Positions 1 to 7,997 of a stretch of DNA of 64,000 nt are shown in pieces. Source of the DNA: Pseudoalteromonas luteoviolacea (GTDB lineage Bacteria > Pseudomonadota > Gammaproteobacteria > Enterobacterales > Alteromonadaceae). The notes under the pieces were generated by a model that saw nothing but the letters and a program-made list of their open reading frames with translations, did no database searches and had not been told where the DNA came from. The stretch is taken from NCBI RefSeq assembly GCF_001696455.1, contig NZ_MAUJ01000012.1, positions 1 through 64,000 on the forward strand. Direction: 5' to 3'. The translations under genes and the position numbers were made by a program. Within the stretch, counting starts at the first letter, position 1. Each line of letters starts with the position of its first letter.

Positions 1-645
1 GTCGCGGAGATTGCAAAGCACTACGTAACAGAAATAAAAGCCGTTCAAGCTACGGGACCCTATCACTTAATTGGGTATTCATTTGGCGGGGTGATTGCCT
101 TTGAAATGGCCAAACAACTCGAAAATAGTGGTGAGTCGGTGGCGCTGTTAGGATTGCTGGATACGGTTGTCCAAACCGAGGTATTAAGGGGGTTCTCTAT
201 CGATGATGCGAGTATTGTGGCTGACGTTCACGACACGCTATTGGGGCTTTACGACATTACAGCGCAAGCCAGTGATGGCTTGGTAAGGTTGGACTTTAAA
301 GCGGCCTCGGCAGATATCGCGCACACCTTGCAACATCACGGTGCGGAGATCGATCAGGCTCTTATTGAAGACTTTATGCATAAGTTTAAAAGAGATAGAT
401 TGTTATTCAAACAGTATGTGGCAACGCCAGCGCAGCGCCCTATCACAACCCGGTTGTACAAAGCGAAAGCAACCTGTACAGATAACTTACCAACCGATTT
501 TGGCTGGGGTGAGTTGATTAAAGCGCCTGTGAGTACGGTGACAATAGAGACCGATCACATCGGTATCTTAAAGGCTGACAATGCAAAAGTCATTGTGGAC
601 AGTCTGCAAGAGACGCATCACTCAGCCTCTGTTCGAGCGGCTTAA
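1..645 (+). CDS. Type I thioesterase, C-terminal part (5' end outside window)
   Basis: The reading frame is open from the first base of the window, so the start lies upstream; 214 residues are visible. This is an alpha/beta-hydrolase thioesterase (TE) of the kind that releases finished chains from PKS or NRPS lines. Visible are the nucleophile elbow GYSFGG, a following strand ending in LLD (candidate catalytic Asp), and TDHIGIL near the end, giving the catalytic His. It could be the last domain of a plus-strand megasynthase or a stand-alone type II TE; the missing part decides. None of the minus-strand PKS proteins in the window contains a TE, so this enzyme is the only visible candidate for product release. 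It ends with TAA and is followed by a region with a long inverted repeat. Confidence 0.85.
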   Translation, partial: VAEIAKHYVTEIKAVQATGPYHLIGYSFGGVIAFEMAKQLENSGESVALLGLLDTVVQTEVLRGFSIDDASIVADVHDTLLGLYDITAQASDGLVRLDFKAASADIAHTLQHHGAEIDQALIEDFMHKFKRDRLLFKQYVATPAQRPITTRLYKAKATCTDNLPTDFGWGELIKAPVSTVTIETDHIGILKADNAKVIVDSLQETHHSASVRAA

Positions 646-1058
646 TTGGACAGTGTCCTAGGTCGCACATTCGCGAGCAAATATGCTGTGACTTGGCTTG
701 TCTGAGTCACAGCGACGCGATATGTTTGCTCTGTGTGCGGCGCATTTCGCACCACACCTCCCTCTGATATTCCCCTTTGCTGAATTTACTCCGCCTTGCC
801 TGTCATTCTGTTCGGATATCCCAGCTGTGCGATGCCCGTACATCAATAATTTTGGGAATTTTAAAGTGTAAATCTAGCAGTAGAAAAACAACAGCGGAAA
901 ACTTATAAATTAGCTGTCCATGTTATTTGGCGATTGAACCCGCGACTTAACTTGGTATCGATGAGACTAGATCCGCACTTTTTGGCTTTAAGGACAAAGC
1001 GGGGAAGCTAATGGCAAATTTATGTCATTGATTTTTTTGTTTAAATAGTTACTACGCA
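646..1058. other. Intergenic region between TE and MATE gene
   Basis: About 410 bases without a convincing gene. The first 200 bases are GC-richer and hold a long imperfect inverted repeat (listed separately). The rest is AT-rich and leads to the MATE gene. A 62-codon minus-strand reading frame (658-846) lies over the inverted repeat, has no visible ribosome site, and resembles no family I know. I see no convincing sigma-70 promoter pair. Confidence 0.5.
665..738. repeat. Long imperfect inverted repeat (hairpin) after the TE gene
   Basis: Two arms of roughly 28-33 bases pair around a short loop. The innermost 8 bases (GCTGTGAC / GTCACAGC, 685-692 and 706-713) match perfectly, and an outer block (GAGCAAA / TTTGCTC, with GCACA-type flanks) also matches after a small bulge. 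No T-tract follows, so it is not a textbook intrinsic terminator. It may end plus-strand transcription, stabilise the mRNA 3' end, or be a copy of a dispersed palindromic element. Confidence 0.6.
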
Positions 1059-2396
1059 ATGGATGTCATGAGTAATAACAATAATAGATACATTACCCTG
1101 CTTAAGTTGGCCTTCCCTATTTGTATTGGGCGTATGTCAGCGATGCTCATCACGTTTATTGACATGATGATGGTCGGGACGATAGGCATTGCGTCGTTGG
1201 CAGCCATTGGCTTAGCGGGCGCCTGCTATTCCTTGATCTTATCACTGGTTGATACGGTCTCTCCAACAGTACAAGGGATTGTGGCACGGCGGGTTGGCTC
1301 GGACAGTAACGCGCCAAAATGTGTTCCCGTCAATGCTGGTCTGATCTATGTGATTGTTACGGGTATACCCATTACTATCATTTCTTACTTCATCGCACCT
1401 TGGTTTTTCACCGCTGTTTCTTCCAGTGCAGATGTTGCTGGTGAAGCCACCGCTTACTTTCAAATCGTGATTTTGTCGACGATAGCGGCAGGGGCCAATC
1501 AATGCTTTAGTGGATTTTGGCGAGGCGTAGGCAAAACCAAAACCATTATGTGGGTTGTTATTTTTATTAATATATTAAATGTTTCTCTGAACTATGCTTT
1601 AGTATTTGGCAATTTTGGTTTTCCTGCATTGGGGAGTTTAGGGGCCGGCATTGGTACATTTATTTCTATTATTACTGTTACAGTTATATGGTTTTTTATT
1701 ACAAAAATTAAATTTAAAAGCAGTGGGCTTTTAAATTGCTTTCCATCATTTGATCTTATTGGGGTTATTTTTAAAAAAAGCATGGTTTTATCGGCAGGGA
1801 CAGTACTGTTTATTATGGGAATAAACATGTTCTTGTTTTCAGCTTCATTAATGGGTGCGAATGAACTGGCTTTAGCAAATGTATTATTGAGAATACATAT
1901 CTTTTTACTTGTACTGCATGAGTCGATAGGGTTGATCACAGGCACACTGGTTTCGCGTGCTTTAGGTCGGGGTGATGTAGAAGACGCCTCAATCTGGGGA
2001 AGAGATGCTGTGAAATTGGGCGTGTTCTGTGCTGTGGTTATTGGCTTACCATTTTTAATCTTTCCTTCTTATATACTTTCTTATTTCTTCACCGATGAAA
2101 ATATCACTCCTATGTCCGATATTTCGCTAATGGTTGCTGTTATATCAACACTTATTACATCTATTACCTGTGTTTTGGGAAAGATACTGATTTGTTTAGG
2201 CCATGGCGGAAGAGTGATGTGGATCGCATTTTTAATACAGTGGTTCTTTATTTTACCGCTAGTTTGGTTTTTTGGTCCGTATATGAATTTAGATTTTATT
2301 TATATATGGGTTGTTTATGTGTGTCATGGGGTTATTTCAGCAATGTTTATTGCAAAAATATGGGGAAGTGGCCGGTGGAAAACTGTGTCAGTTTAG
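1059..2396 (+). CDS. MATE-family multidrug/product efflux transporter
   Basis: A 445-residue inner-membrane protein with about twelve hydrophobic helices in two halves, typical in length for MATE (NorM/DinF-like) cation-drug antiporters. The start (KLAFPICIGRMSAMLITFID), the segment FSGFWRGVGKT and the loop PALGSLGAGIGT are characteristic of the family. Beside a PKS cluster its likely job is export of, or self-protection against, the polyketide; that role is inferred. The ATG at 1059 has no clear ribosome site. An in-frame ATG at 1068, three codons later, is preceded by GGATG and may be the real start. The central part (about 1560-1850) is AT-rich with many A/T runs, unlike the PKS genes. The hydroxylase gene follows after 32 bases, which suggests co-transcription. 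Confidence 0.9.
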   Translation: MDVMSNNNNRYITLLKLAFPICIGRMSAMLITFIDMMMVGTIGIASLAAIGLAGACYSLILSLVDTVSPTVQGIVARRVGSDSNAPKCVPVNAGLIYVIVTGIPITIISYFIAPWFFTAVSSSADVAGEATAYFQIVILSTIAAGANQCFSGFWRGVGKTKTIMWVVIFINILNVSLNYALVFGNFGFPALGSLGAGIGTFISIITVTVIWFFITKIKFKSSGLLNCFPSFDLIGVIFKKSMVLSAGTVLFIMGINMFLFSASLMGANELALANVLLRIHIFLLVLHESIGLITGTLVSRALGRGDVEDASIWGRDAVKLGVFCAVVIGLPFLIFPSYILSYFFTDENITPMSDISLMVAVISTLITSITCVLGKILICLGHGGRVMWIAFLIQWFFILPLVWFFGPYMNLDFIYIWVVYVCHGVISAMFIAKIWGSGRWKTVSV

Positions 2397-2428
2397 GAAT
2401 TATTTTTATCTTAAGGTAGAGATTTAAA

Positions 2429-3631
2429 ATGTCTAATGTAGAAGTAGAAAAGCTACACCAGCTTAAGGGTGAAAAAAAAGTCAGGGTAGCATATCAGAAA
2501 AAAGACTTTTTAGATTACAGCATCATGTCGCTGATTTGCGCGGTGCTGTGCGGTTATGTATACGGTTGGTCTAGTATCGTTGCACTTATCGGCTATGGTC
2601 TGTGCGTGTTTATGGTGGTCTCATTTGCATTGAGGCTGGGTGTTAAAGTCGTTGTCCCATTAATAATAAGAAAGCCAAGCGAACTGTTTTATATGTTCGC
2701 CAATAGGATCAAAGGCATTAACGCGATGGTGTACTGCGGCTTTGGCCTGCTGGTGTTAGAAAATGTGGTCATCGCTTTGACACCTGATTGGCCACATATG
2801 ACGGAGACGAGCAGGAAAGTGGCTATTTACTTATTTTATATACACTTTTCTGTTATCACTGTATTTCGGACAGTGATATTTGTCGACCACATCAGAAAGA
2901 GAGACAAGGTGCAGAACTTTCTGATGGAGACGGCATGGAAGCGGCGGGTATCAACCAAATTTAAGCTCAACCTTGAATTGGTTCATGGGTACTTTACTGG
3001 CGTATTCACACATATTGTGACGCTTGCCCCTTGGTATTTCATCATTACTCACTTTAATTTTTCGATTTTATTTTTACCGCTTGTTTGCTATTTGAATTTA
3101 AAGATAGCCAAGCGCGTGAACGAATATAGCAGTTACGAATTCTATCGCGAGCATTGGCTCTGTCATAACCGAGAGTTTGATTTTGTTTATCTTCATGGCC
3201 CCCACCACGACGCCATTCCGTCTGGAATGATAGCAGTTGGCGGAAATGGGCACTTAGAGGGCATTTTGCGTCTGACAATTGGCTACCCGGATGTGTATTA
3301 CAATCCACTTATTGTTTTCTATCAAAAGTCACTAGCGATTATATTTGATATTAAATCACATCAGTATATACCGGGTGTTTTTCCTGTTTTAGGAAAGGAA
3401 GCCAACCATGTCCTCCAACATTCAATACACCATATGGGTAAATTAGAGCCCTATAGCCTAGCCGTCAAAATAGATCAGCCAGATGTATCAGAGCGCGTTA
3501 AGAGAATGGCGAAAAACTCACCTTATTCTCTTAGGAACTCTATATTTCTGGACGAAAAACTTAACAACTATAAATGGGAAAATTCGAATTACAGGAGGTA
3601 CATAAGTCTTTATGACAAATATAGTGACTAA
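2429..3631 (+). CDS. Fatty acid hydroxylase/sterol desaturase superfamily membrane protein, copy 1
   Basis: A 400-residue membrane protein with several hydrophobic segments. It contains the His clusters expected for di-iron ligands in the integral-membrane hydroxylase/desaturase superfamily: HWLCH at residues 242-246 (HX3H), HGPHH at 256-260 (HX2HH) and HSIHH at 331-335 (HX2HH). Known relatives use a di-iron centre and O2 to hydroxylate or desaturate lipid-like chains, so it may tailor the polyketide or a lipid precursor; the substrate is unknown. It is clearly paralogous to the protein at 4953-6155, with equal length and His motifs at identical positions. The ATG is preceded by an AAGGTAGAG ribosome site. 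Downstream lies a START-domain protein that could present a hydrophobic substrate. Confidence 0.82.
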   Translation: MSNVEVEKLHQLKGEKKVRVAYQKKDFLDYSIMSLICAVLCGYVYGWSSIVALIGYGLCVFMVVSFALRLGVKVVVPLIIRKPSELFYMFANRIKGINAMVYCGFGLLVLENVVIALTPDWPHMTETSRKVAIYLFYIHFSVITVFRTVIFVDHIRKRDKVQNFLMETAWKRRVSTKFKLNLELVHGYFTGVFTHIVTLAPWYFIITHFNFSILFLPLVCYLNLKIAKRVNEYSSYEFYREHWLCHNREFDFVYLHGPHHDAIPSGMIAVGGNGHLEGILRLTIGYPDVYYNPLIVFYQKSLAIIFDIKSHQYIPGVFPVLGKEANHVLQHSIHHMGKLEPYSLAVKIDQPDVSERVKRMAKNSPYSLRNSIFLDEKLNNYKWENSNYRRYISLYDKYSD

Positions 3632-3694
3632 TTTTTTATTCAAACAAGATTATAAAACAGTAAATTCAAATAATTATACAAAAGGAATGAAATA

Positions 3695-4435
3695 ATGGGA
3701 AAAATAAAAAAATATGCACTTTATAGCTTTGCGGCTATTGTGGGTGTGATACTGACAGCGCAGTTAATCTGGTTGGCTTCGGGGACCGGTGAGTGGGAGC
3801 TTAAAAAAGATCAAGGTGGTATCAAGGTTTATACCATGAAAAAACCTTGGAAAAACCTTGTGGCATTTAGAGCAGTTTACAACTTAGATTACTCGATGAG
3901 CCATATGGTTGCCGCACTTGTTGACGATCATAGCTTAATTAATTGTCAAGAATGGTACGGTAAAAGCTGTGTGGGCTTTGAGCCGATCAAGCCATGGGAC
4001 ACTGAAAGTTTAAGTGATGTGAATATGTGGGTATTTAATTTCCGCATGTTTGGCAAGGACATCTTTAAACTACGAGAAATGATCATAGAATCAACGGTTA
4101 CGCAAGATAAAGACACCTATGTAACAACCGTCCATGTTAAAGGCGCACCAGATGCGATCCCTGAAAATGACTGCTGTGTGAGAGTTAGAAATATAGATAA
4201 CTCATGGACCTATACGCCTTTACCAGATGGCGGTATTGAGGTGGACTTTAAACAAGATTGGGACCGAGGCGGTCTGTTCCCAGACTTTATCTTGAACTTT
4301 GGTCTTGGGGTTGAAGGCACACATGCCTTTGTATCAAAAAGGCTGAATAAATTGCTAGACAACGAAAAGTACAAAACAGCAAGGTTTGACTTTATACACG
4401 AGCCATACCTTGATGCAACCGTGAAGGTTGACTAA
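3695..4435 (+). CDS. Membrane-anchored START-domain (lipid-transfer-like) protein
   Basis: A 246-residue protein. Residues about 7-28 form one hydrophobic segment (signal anchor or uncleaved signal peptide). The rest resembles START domains of the StAR/PCTP-like superfamily: it opens with GEWELKKDQGGIKVYT and has later blocks such as NCQEWYGKSC and DCCVRVRNIDNSWTYTPLP. START domains enclose one hydrophobic ligand in a helix-grip cavity. Placed between two membrane hydroxylases, a role in holding or moving their hydrophobic substrate in the periplasm or at the membrane is plausible but inferred. The ribosome site AAAAGGAATG lies just before ATG 3695. The gap to the preceding gene is 63 bases, so one operon with 1059-3631 is likely. 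Confidence 0.75.
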   Translation: MGKIKKYALYSFAAIVGVILTAQLIWLASGTGEWELKKDQGGIKVYTMKKPWKNLVAFRAVYNLDYSMSHMVAALVDDHSLINCQEWYGKSCVGFEPIKPWDTESLSDVNMWVFNFRMFGKDIFKLREMIIESTVTQDKDTYVTTVHVKGAPDAIPENDCCVRVRNIDNSWTYTPLPDGGIEVDFKQDWDRGGLFPDFILNFGLGVEGTHAFVSKRLNKLLDNEKYKTARFDFIHEPYLDATVKVD

Positions 4436-4453
4436 TCATCTATTAAAAAACAT

Positions 4454-4497
4454 AGCTCATGGACTTCCATTGTAATAATGGCTTATATCCATGAGCT
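4454..4497 (+). terminator. Hairpin after START gene, probable transcription end
   Basis: A perfect 10-base inverted repeat (AGCTCATGGA / TCCATGAGCT) encloses a second 5-base stem (CCATT / AATGG). It sits 18 bases after the START gene stop codon. There is no T-tract on the plus strand. An A-run at 4445-4450 would act as a T-tract only for minus-strand transcription. It could be a weak or bidirectional terminator. Confidence 0.5.
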
Positions 4498-4940
4498 GGT
4501 TAAATGCAGTCAGAATAAAATAACAATTATCCAAGGTTTAGTCGGTTACTTGTACACTAAAAAAGTATATAACGCATTTTTTGTGCAACAAAAAAGCATG
4601 CCAATGCTGAGGTTATTACTATAAGTAATAATAGCTATTCTTGAGGAAGTAAAGTGTTCAATGGTGATTATAGCTTGTCAATCTATCCCAATTAGATGGC
4701 GATAGATGTTTTTGTTATCAAACTACCAAAAAATTTTAGAAAGTATAAATGGAGCTGTATTGTCCCATTTTGCATTTATTATAATTCAGTTTTTCAATAT
4801 AAACAATAATAATTCGAAAATTTTATTTATTGCTGTTTTATTTATAATATTTTTCATAAATTTTTCCGGTAGGCATTCTTGGCTGAAATTGATTGGTTTA
4901 AGTTTCTGGGCTTAAATTTTTTATTAATAATGATTTTTAT

Positions 4941-4947
4941 GGATGAG
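4941..4947 (+). promoter_or_regulatory. Ribosome binding site deciding a TTG start
   Basis: GGATGAG lies 5 bases before TTG 4953. It supports TTG as start codon of the second hydroxylase, as does the collinear alignment of its N-terminus with the paralogue at 2429, which begins with ATG at the equivalent position. Confidence 0.6.
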
Positions 4948-4952
4948 TTATT

Positions 4953-6155
4953 TTGCTAGATGTCGATGTTTCTAAGTTTCATGACTTAAAAGGTAAAGTG
5001 AAGCGCAGGATGGTGTATCAAAAGAAAGATTTTTTTGATTATTTAATCATGCTTGTGTTTTGCTCAATACTCAGTGGCTCAGTATATGGTTGGACAAGTA
5101 CTTTATCAGTGTTTATTTATATACTATGTGCTTTTATGCTCGTTTCTTTCGTGATTAGGCATGGTTTTTCATTGTCTGTTCCTATTATATTTAAGCGTCC
5201 TCAAGATGTTGTTCTAATGTTTTATTATAAACTAAAGAACATGCATACAGTAATCTTATTTGCCATGGCTTTTTTGCTGCTGGAAAATTTAATTATTTAC
5301 TTGACGCCGGGCCTCCCTCATATGACTGATTTCACCAGAGAGGCTGCAATATGGTTGTTCTTTATTCACTTTATTGGTTTTAGTATATACCGAACGGTTA
5401 TATTGTTTGATCACTTAAGAAAAAAGGATAAAGTTCAAGCTTTCTTAATGGAAACCCAGTGGAAACGCAAAGTAAATACCCAGTTTGGGTTGTACTTTGA
5501 GATCTTCCATGGTTACTTAACGGGATTACTTACGCATATTGTTTTACTGATACCTTGGTATTTTGTGATTACAACATTTCATTTTTCGGTGTTGTTAATG
5601 CCGCTGGTTTGTTGGATAAACCTACTGACAGCCAAGCGTTTTATGGGCAAGTTGGGTGGCTGGTATTACCGTGAGCACTGGCTGGGCCACAACCATGAGT
5701 TTGACTTTGTCTACTTACATGGCCCCCATCATGATGCATTGCCTTCGGGTATGATAGCGGTGGCTGGCAATGGGTTTTTAGAAGGTGTTGCACGCTACAC
5801 TTTCGGTATTCCACATGCATTTTATAACCCACTAATATCATTTTTTAATTCAACTATTGATATTAAAAATGATATTGATATGCATCAATATATTCCTGGT
5901 GTTTTTCCAAAATTAGATCGTGACGTACACGACGTTTTTCAGCACTCTCTACACCATTTAGGGAAGTTAGAGCCCTATGGGGTCGGATTAAAACTCGATC
6001 ACCCTGGGGCAAGTGAAAAACATAGAAAAATGGCAAAAAAGATGCCTGAAAGCTTACATAATTCAATTGGATTTGACGAAAAGCTCAATGGCTATAAGTG
6101 GGATAATGCAGCATTTAGAAAATATATTAAGTTATATGACAAGTATAATGACTGA
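4953..6155 (+). CDS. Fatty acid hydroxylase/sterol desaturase superfamily membrane protein, copy 2
   Basis: A 400-residue paralogue of the protein at 2429-3631, the same length and alignable from the first residue (both continue into LKG and YQKKDF near the N-terminus). The three His clusters are at the same positions: HWLGH 242-246, HGPHH 256-260, HSLHH 331-335, so both copies are probably active di-iron oxygenases. The start is TTG, chosen because of the upstream GGATGAG and the alignment with copy 1; an ATG start would cut into the shared N-terminus. Retention of both genes suggests different substrates or positions of attack, not simple redundancy. A good intrinsic terminator follows at 6168-6200. 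The substrate cannot be read from the sequence. Confidence 0.8.
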   Translation: MLDVDVSKFHDLKGKVKRRMVYQKKDFFDYLIMLVFCSILSGSVYGWTSTLSVFIYILCAFMLVSFVIRHGFSLSVPIIFKRPQDVVLMFYYKLKNMHTVILFAMAFLLLENLIIYLTPGLPHMTDFTREAAIWLFFIHFIGFSIYRTVILFDHLRKKDKVQAFLMETQWKRKVNTQFGLYFEIFHGYLTGLLTHIVLLIPWYFVITTFHFSVLLMPLVCWINLLTAKRFMGKLGGWYYREHWLGHNHEFDFVYLHGPHHDALPSGMIAVAGNGFLEGVARYTFGIPHAFYNPLISFFNSTIDIKNDIDMHQYIPGVFPKLDRDVHDVFQHSLHHLGKLEPYGVGLKLDHPGASEKHRKMAKKMPESLHNSIGFDEKLNGYKWDNAAFRKYIKLYDKYND

Positions 6156-6167
6156 GTAATAATCAAA

Positions 6168-6200
6168 GTTAAATGCCTTCCCGGGCATTTAACTTTTTTA
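6168..6200 (+). terminator. Intrinsic terminator after hydroxylase copy 2
   Basis: Stem AAATGCC (6171-6177) pairs with GGCATTT (6184-6190) around a 6-base loop and is followed by T6 at 6194-6199. It sits just after the stop codon at 6155, a classical Rho-independent terminator. Confidence 0.85.
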
Positions 6201-6510
6201 TTTATACTCTAGTTGTGTGGTCATCATTGAATGTGTTTCTCAGAACATAGTGATAGAACACATCTTACTTATGATGAAAGATAGCATAACGCCAGCTTTA
6301 TGTACGCTTTTAGCTCAACGAGATTGAAAACTTTAGGGTCTTTTTATTGACTAGTTTATTATTGTTACCTATTTAACATAACGCATTTTATTACATAAAT
6401 AGACATTTACGTTAGTAAATTAGCTCTTTATGCAGTATAGTGATTGGGCATCGTTACCTTTGTCATTTCGGGTGTCAGTATGGCAATGCCCTGTAAGAGA
6501 AGTGAATAGA

Positions 6511-7518
6511 ATGAATCCGCGTTTAAAGCATTTGGTCGCGCTTGCACCACCACAGCAGCTTGCCCGACAGGCTGAAAAGCCGCCTTTATCTTCACTGATT
6601 GTACGAGACAATCAATGTCCAATTTATGCCTATGTGAATGGTTTATCTAGTGCGCGCTCTAAGCAAACTGCGCGGCGAGTTTTGATGGCCATTGCAAAGC
6701 ACCTCGGGGCAAGCAATATTTATCAGATCAAATGGCAAAAAATCGATAAGAACGCATTGAATAGTCTGCTCACTTCGCTAAGTGACAGCGGTTTAGCGCC
6801 GGATACTATAACTTTGTATCTATCTGTCGTGAAAAGTGTGCTAAAAGAGGCGTTTTTACTTGAGCAGATCCCATCTATTCAATATGAGCGAATAAAAAGC
6901 GTGAAAGCACCTTCTGGCTATCGGCTAAAAACGCACCATATTCTAGATCGGACTGGCTTCTATGCGTTGTTAGAGAACATTGAACGTGGCAACACGGCAC
7001 AGCGAACTCAACTGAGAGACAGCGCTATTTTCTATCTCATGTTGGGCTGCGGTTTGCGGCGGTTTGAAATTGCGGAATTACAACTTGAGCAAATAAAGCA
7101 TTCGACTCAGCATCTACAGTTTATTGGTAAAGGTAACAAGGAGCGGATGGTGAAAATACACCCACTTGCATACCAAGCATTAATGGCCTGGATTGCGGTG
7201 CACCCCTTTCTTCACGGCGCGGTGTTTATTCGCTTAACCCGGGCTGGCACGCCATACCACAAGCAAGCCAGCCGTAAGGGACTCAGCGGTCATGCCATCT
7301 ACGGCTTGTGCAAAAAGTACGGCTTACTGGGGGATGAGCGTATTCCGCCCCATTCATTGCGGCGTTCATTTGCAACTTGGTTATCAGAAAGCAATACAGA
7401 TCTCAGCAAAATAAAAGCCATGCTAGGGCACAGTACCATCAAAACAACCGAGCTTTATGTGCAGCAACCTCAAGAAGAGATCGATGAGGCATTACTGAAT
7501 GGCTTGTTTAAGTTATAG
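6511..7518 (+). CDS. Tyrosine recombinase (phage-integrase family)
   Basis: 335 residues from ATG 6511. An N-terminal helical core-binding domain (about 1-130) is followed by a catalytic domain with the full catalytic set: Arg183 (GCGLRRFEIAEL), Lys207 (GKGNKER), His281 and Arg284 (PHSLRRSF), His307 (GHSTIKTTELY) and nucleophile Tyr316. All are intact, so the enzyme is probably active. The frame is open back to ATG 6430, but that part has no ribosome site and looks unlike an integrase N-terminus, whereas AAGAGAAG precedes 6511. It cuts or joins DNA at specific sites, as in integrons, islands or chromosome-dimer resolution. Its place at the edge of the PKS operon suggests a mobile or recombining locus, but I see no attachment repeats or other phage or transposon genes. 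Confidence 0.85.
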   Translation: MNPRLKHLVALAPPQQLARQAEKPPLSSLIVRDNQCPIYAYVNGLSSARSKQTARRVLMAIAKHLGASNIYQIKWQKIDKNALNSLLTSLSDSGLAPDTITLYLSVVKSVLKEAFLLEQIPSIQYERIKSVKAPSGYRLKTHHILDRTGFYALLENIERGNTAQRTQLRDSAIFYLMLGCGLRRFEIAELQLEQIKHSTQHLQFIGKGNKERMVKIHPLAYQALMAWIAVHPFLHGAVFIRLTRAGTPYHKQASRKGLSGHAIYGLCKKYGLLGDERIPPHSLRRSFATWLSESNTDLSKIKAMLGHSTIKTTELYVQQPQEEIDEALLNGLFKL

Positions 7519-7997
7519 GGCTTTTAGTCTCTGAGTATTACGCTTATGACGTGGACGAAAAATACACCACCATTTCCTTAAACGGCGCAAAACGCTGCGA
7601 TAACCAATTTGCCGGCAGCGTACTGGCCTAACTTTGCTAGGCGATAAAATGTTTCAGCTGTCTATTCCCTGTTAGAAAACAAGATATGTACCCTGAAAGC
7701 CAGCGCTGATCTATATGCTTGGCACTTAATTTCACAAAGCATATGTATGATGTGTTCTTTTTGTTAAAGCAGCAATTACCGCTTACTTAAACTGGCATAA
7801 TCCAATGCCAATGAAGTTTAATTTATAATGAAAGTTTGCAGCAATGCAATATAAACACAGTGACCTGTTCGCTAGCATCGCAAAGAGAGGTAGCTTAAGA
7901 CATTTGAATAGCGGTCCAACTTGGCTATCGTAAAATAGTGCCCATCTGCTTTGTACAAAAGCGAGTGAGCACTACAACAGGAAAAGGAAAGGGTTAA
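7519..7997. other. Intergenic region between convergent integrase and PKS operon
   Basis: About 480 bases with no intact gene. Directly after the integrase a short plus-strand frame (about 7530-7631) reads YAYDVDEKYTTISLNG and so on before a TAA; it has no start and looks like the tail of a lost gene, family unknown. An 8-base inverted repeat (ATATGCTT 7713-7720 / AAGCATAT 7737-7744) follows. Close to the PKS operon end is a terminator-like hairpin, listed separately. Confidence 0.5.
7931..7975 (-). terminator. Terminator of the minus-strand PKS operon
   Basis: Read on the minus strand, TAGTGCTC (7974-7967) pairs with GGGCACTA (7943-7936, one G-T pair). The enclosed loop holds its own stem (GCTTT / AAAGC, 7948-7962), and TTTT follows. 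It lies about 25-65 bases after the stop of the last gene of the operon (7998). Confidence 0.65.

Larger units (their letters stand above)
4436..4952. other. AT-rich intergenic region
   Basis: About 520 bases between the START gene and the second hydroxylase gene. It begins with a hairpin (4454-4497) and becomes very AT-rich. A 69-codon plus-strand frame (4706-4915) rich in Phe, Ile and Asn is present, but its composition looks like translated AT-rich DNA and no family is recognisable. The length leaves room for a separate promoter for the second hydroxylase; I cannot point to a convincing one. Confidence 0.5.

Noticed and set aside
658..846. 62-codon minus-strand reading frame after the TE gene
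   Set aside because: It lies over a long inverted repeat, has no ribosome site and no recognisable family; more likely a non-coding structured element.
4706..4915. 69-codon plus-strand frame in the gap before hydroxylase copy 2
   Set aside because: Extremely AT-rich with runs of Ile, Phe and Asn as expected from translated AT-rich DNA; no domain, weak ribosome site.
6430..6510. Longer integrase starting at ATG 6430
   Set aside because: The extra 27 residues do not look like an integrase N-terminus and lack a ribosome site; ATG 6511 has AAGAGAAG upstream.
7713..7744. Inverted repeat as integrase terminator
   Set aside because: The 8-base arms enclose a 16-base loop and no T-tract follows directly; too weak to call.
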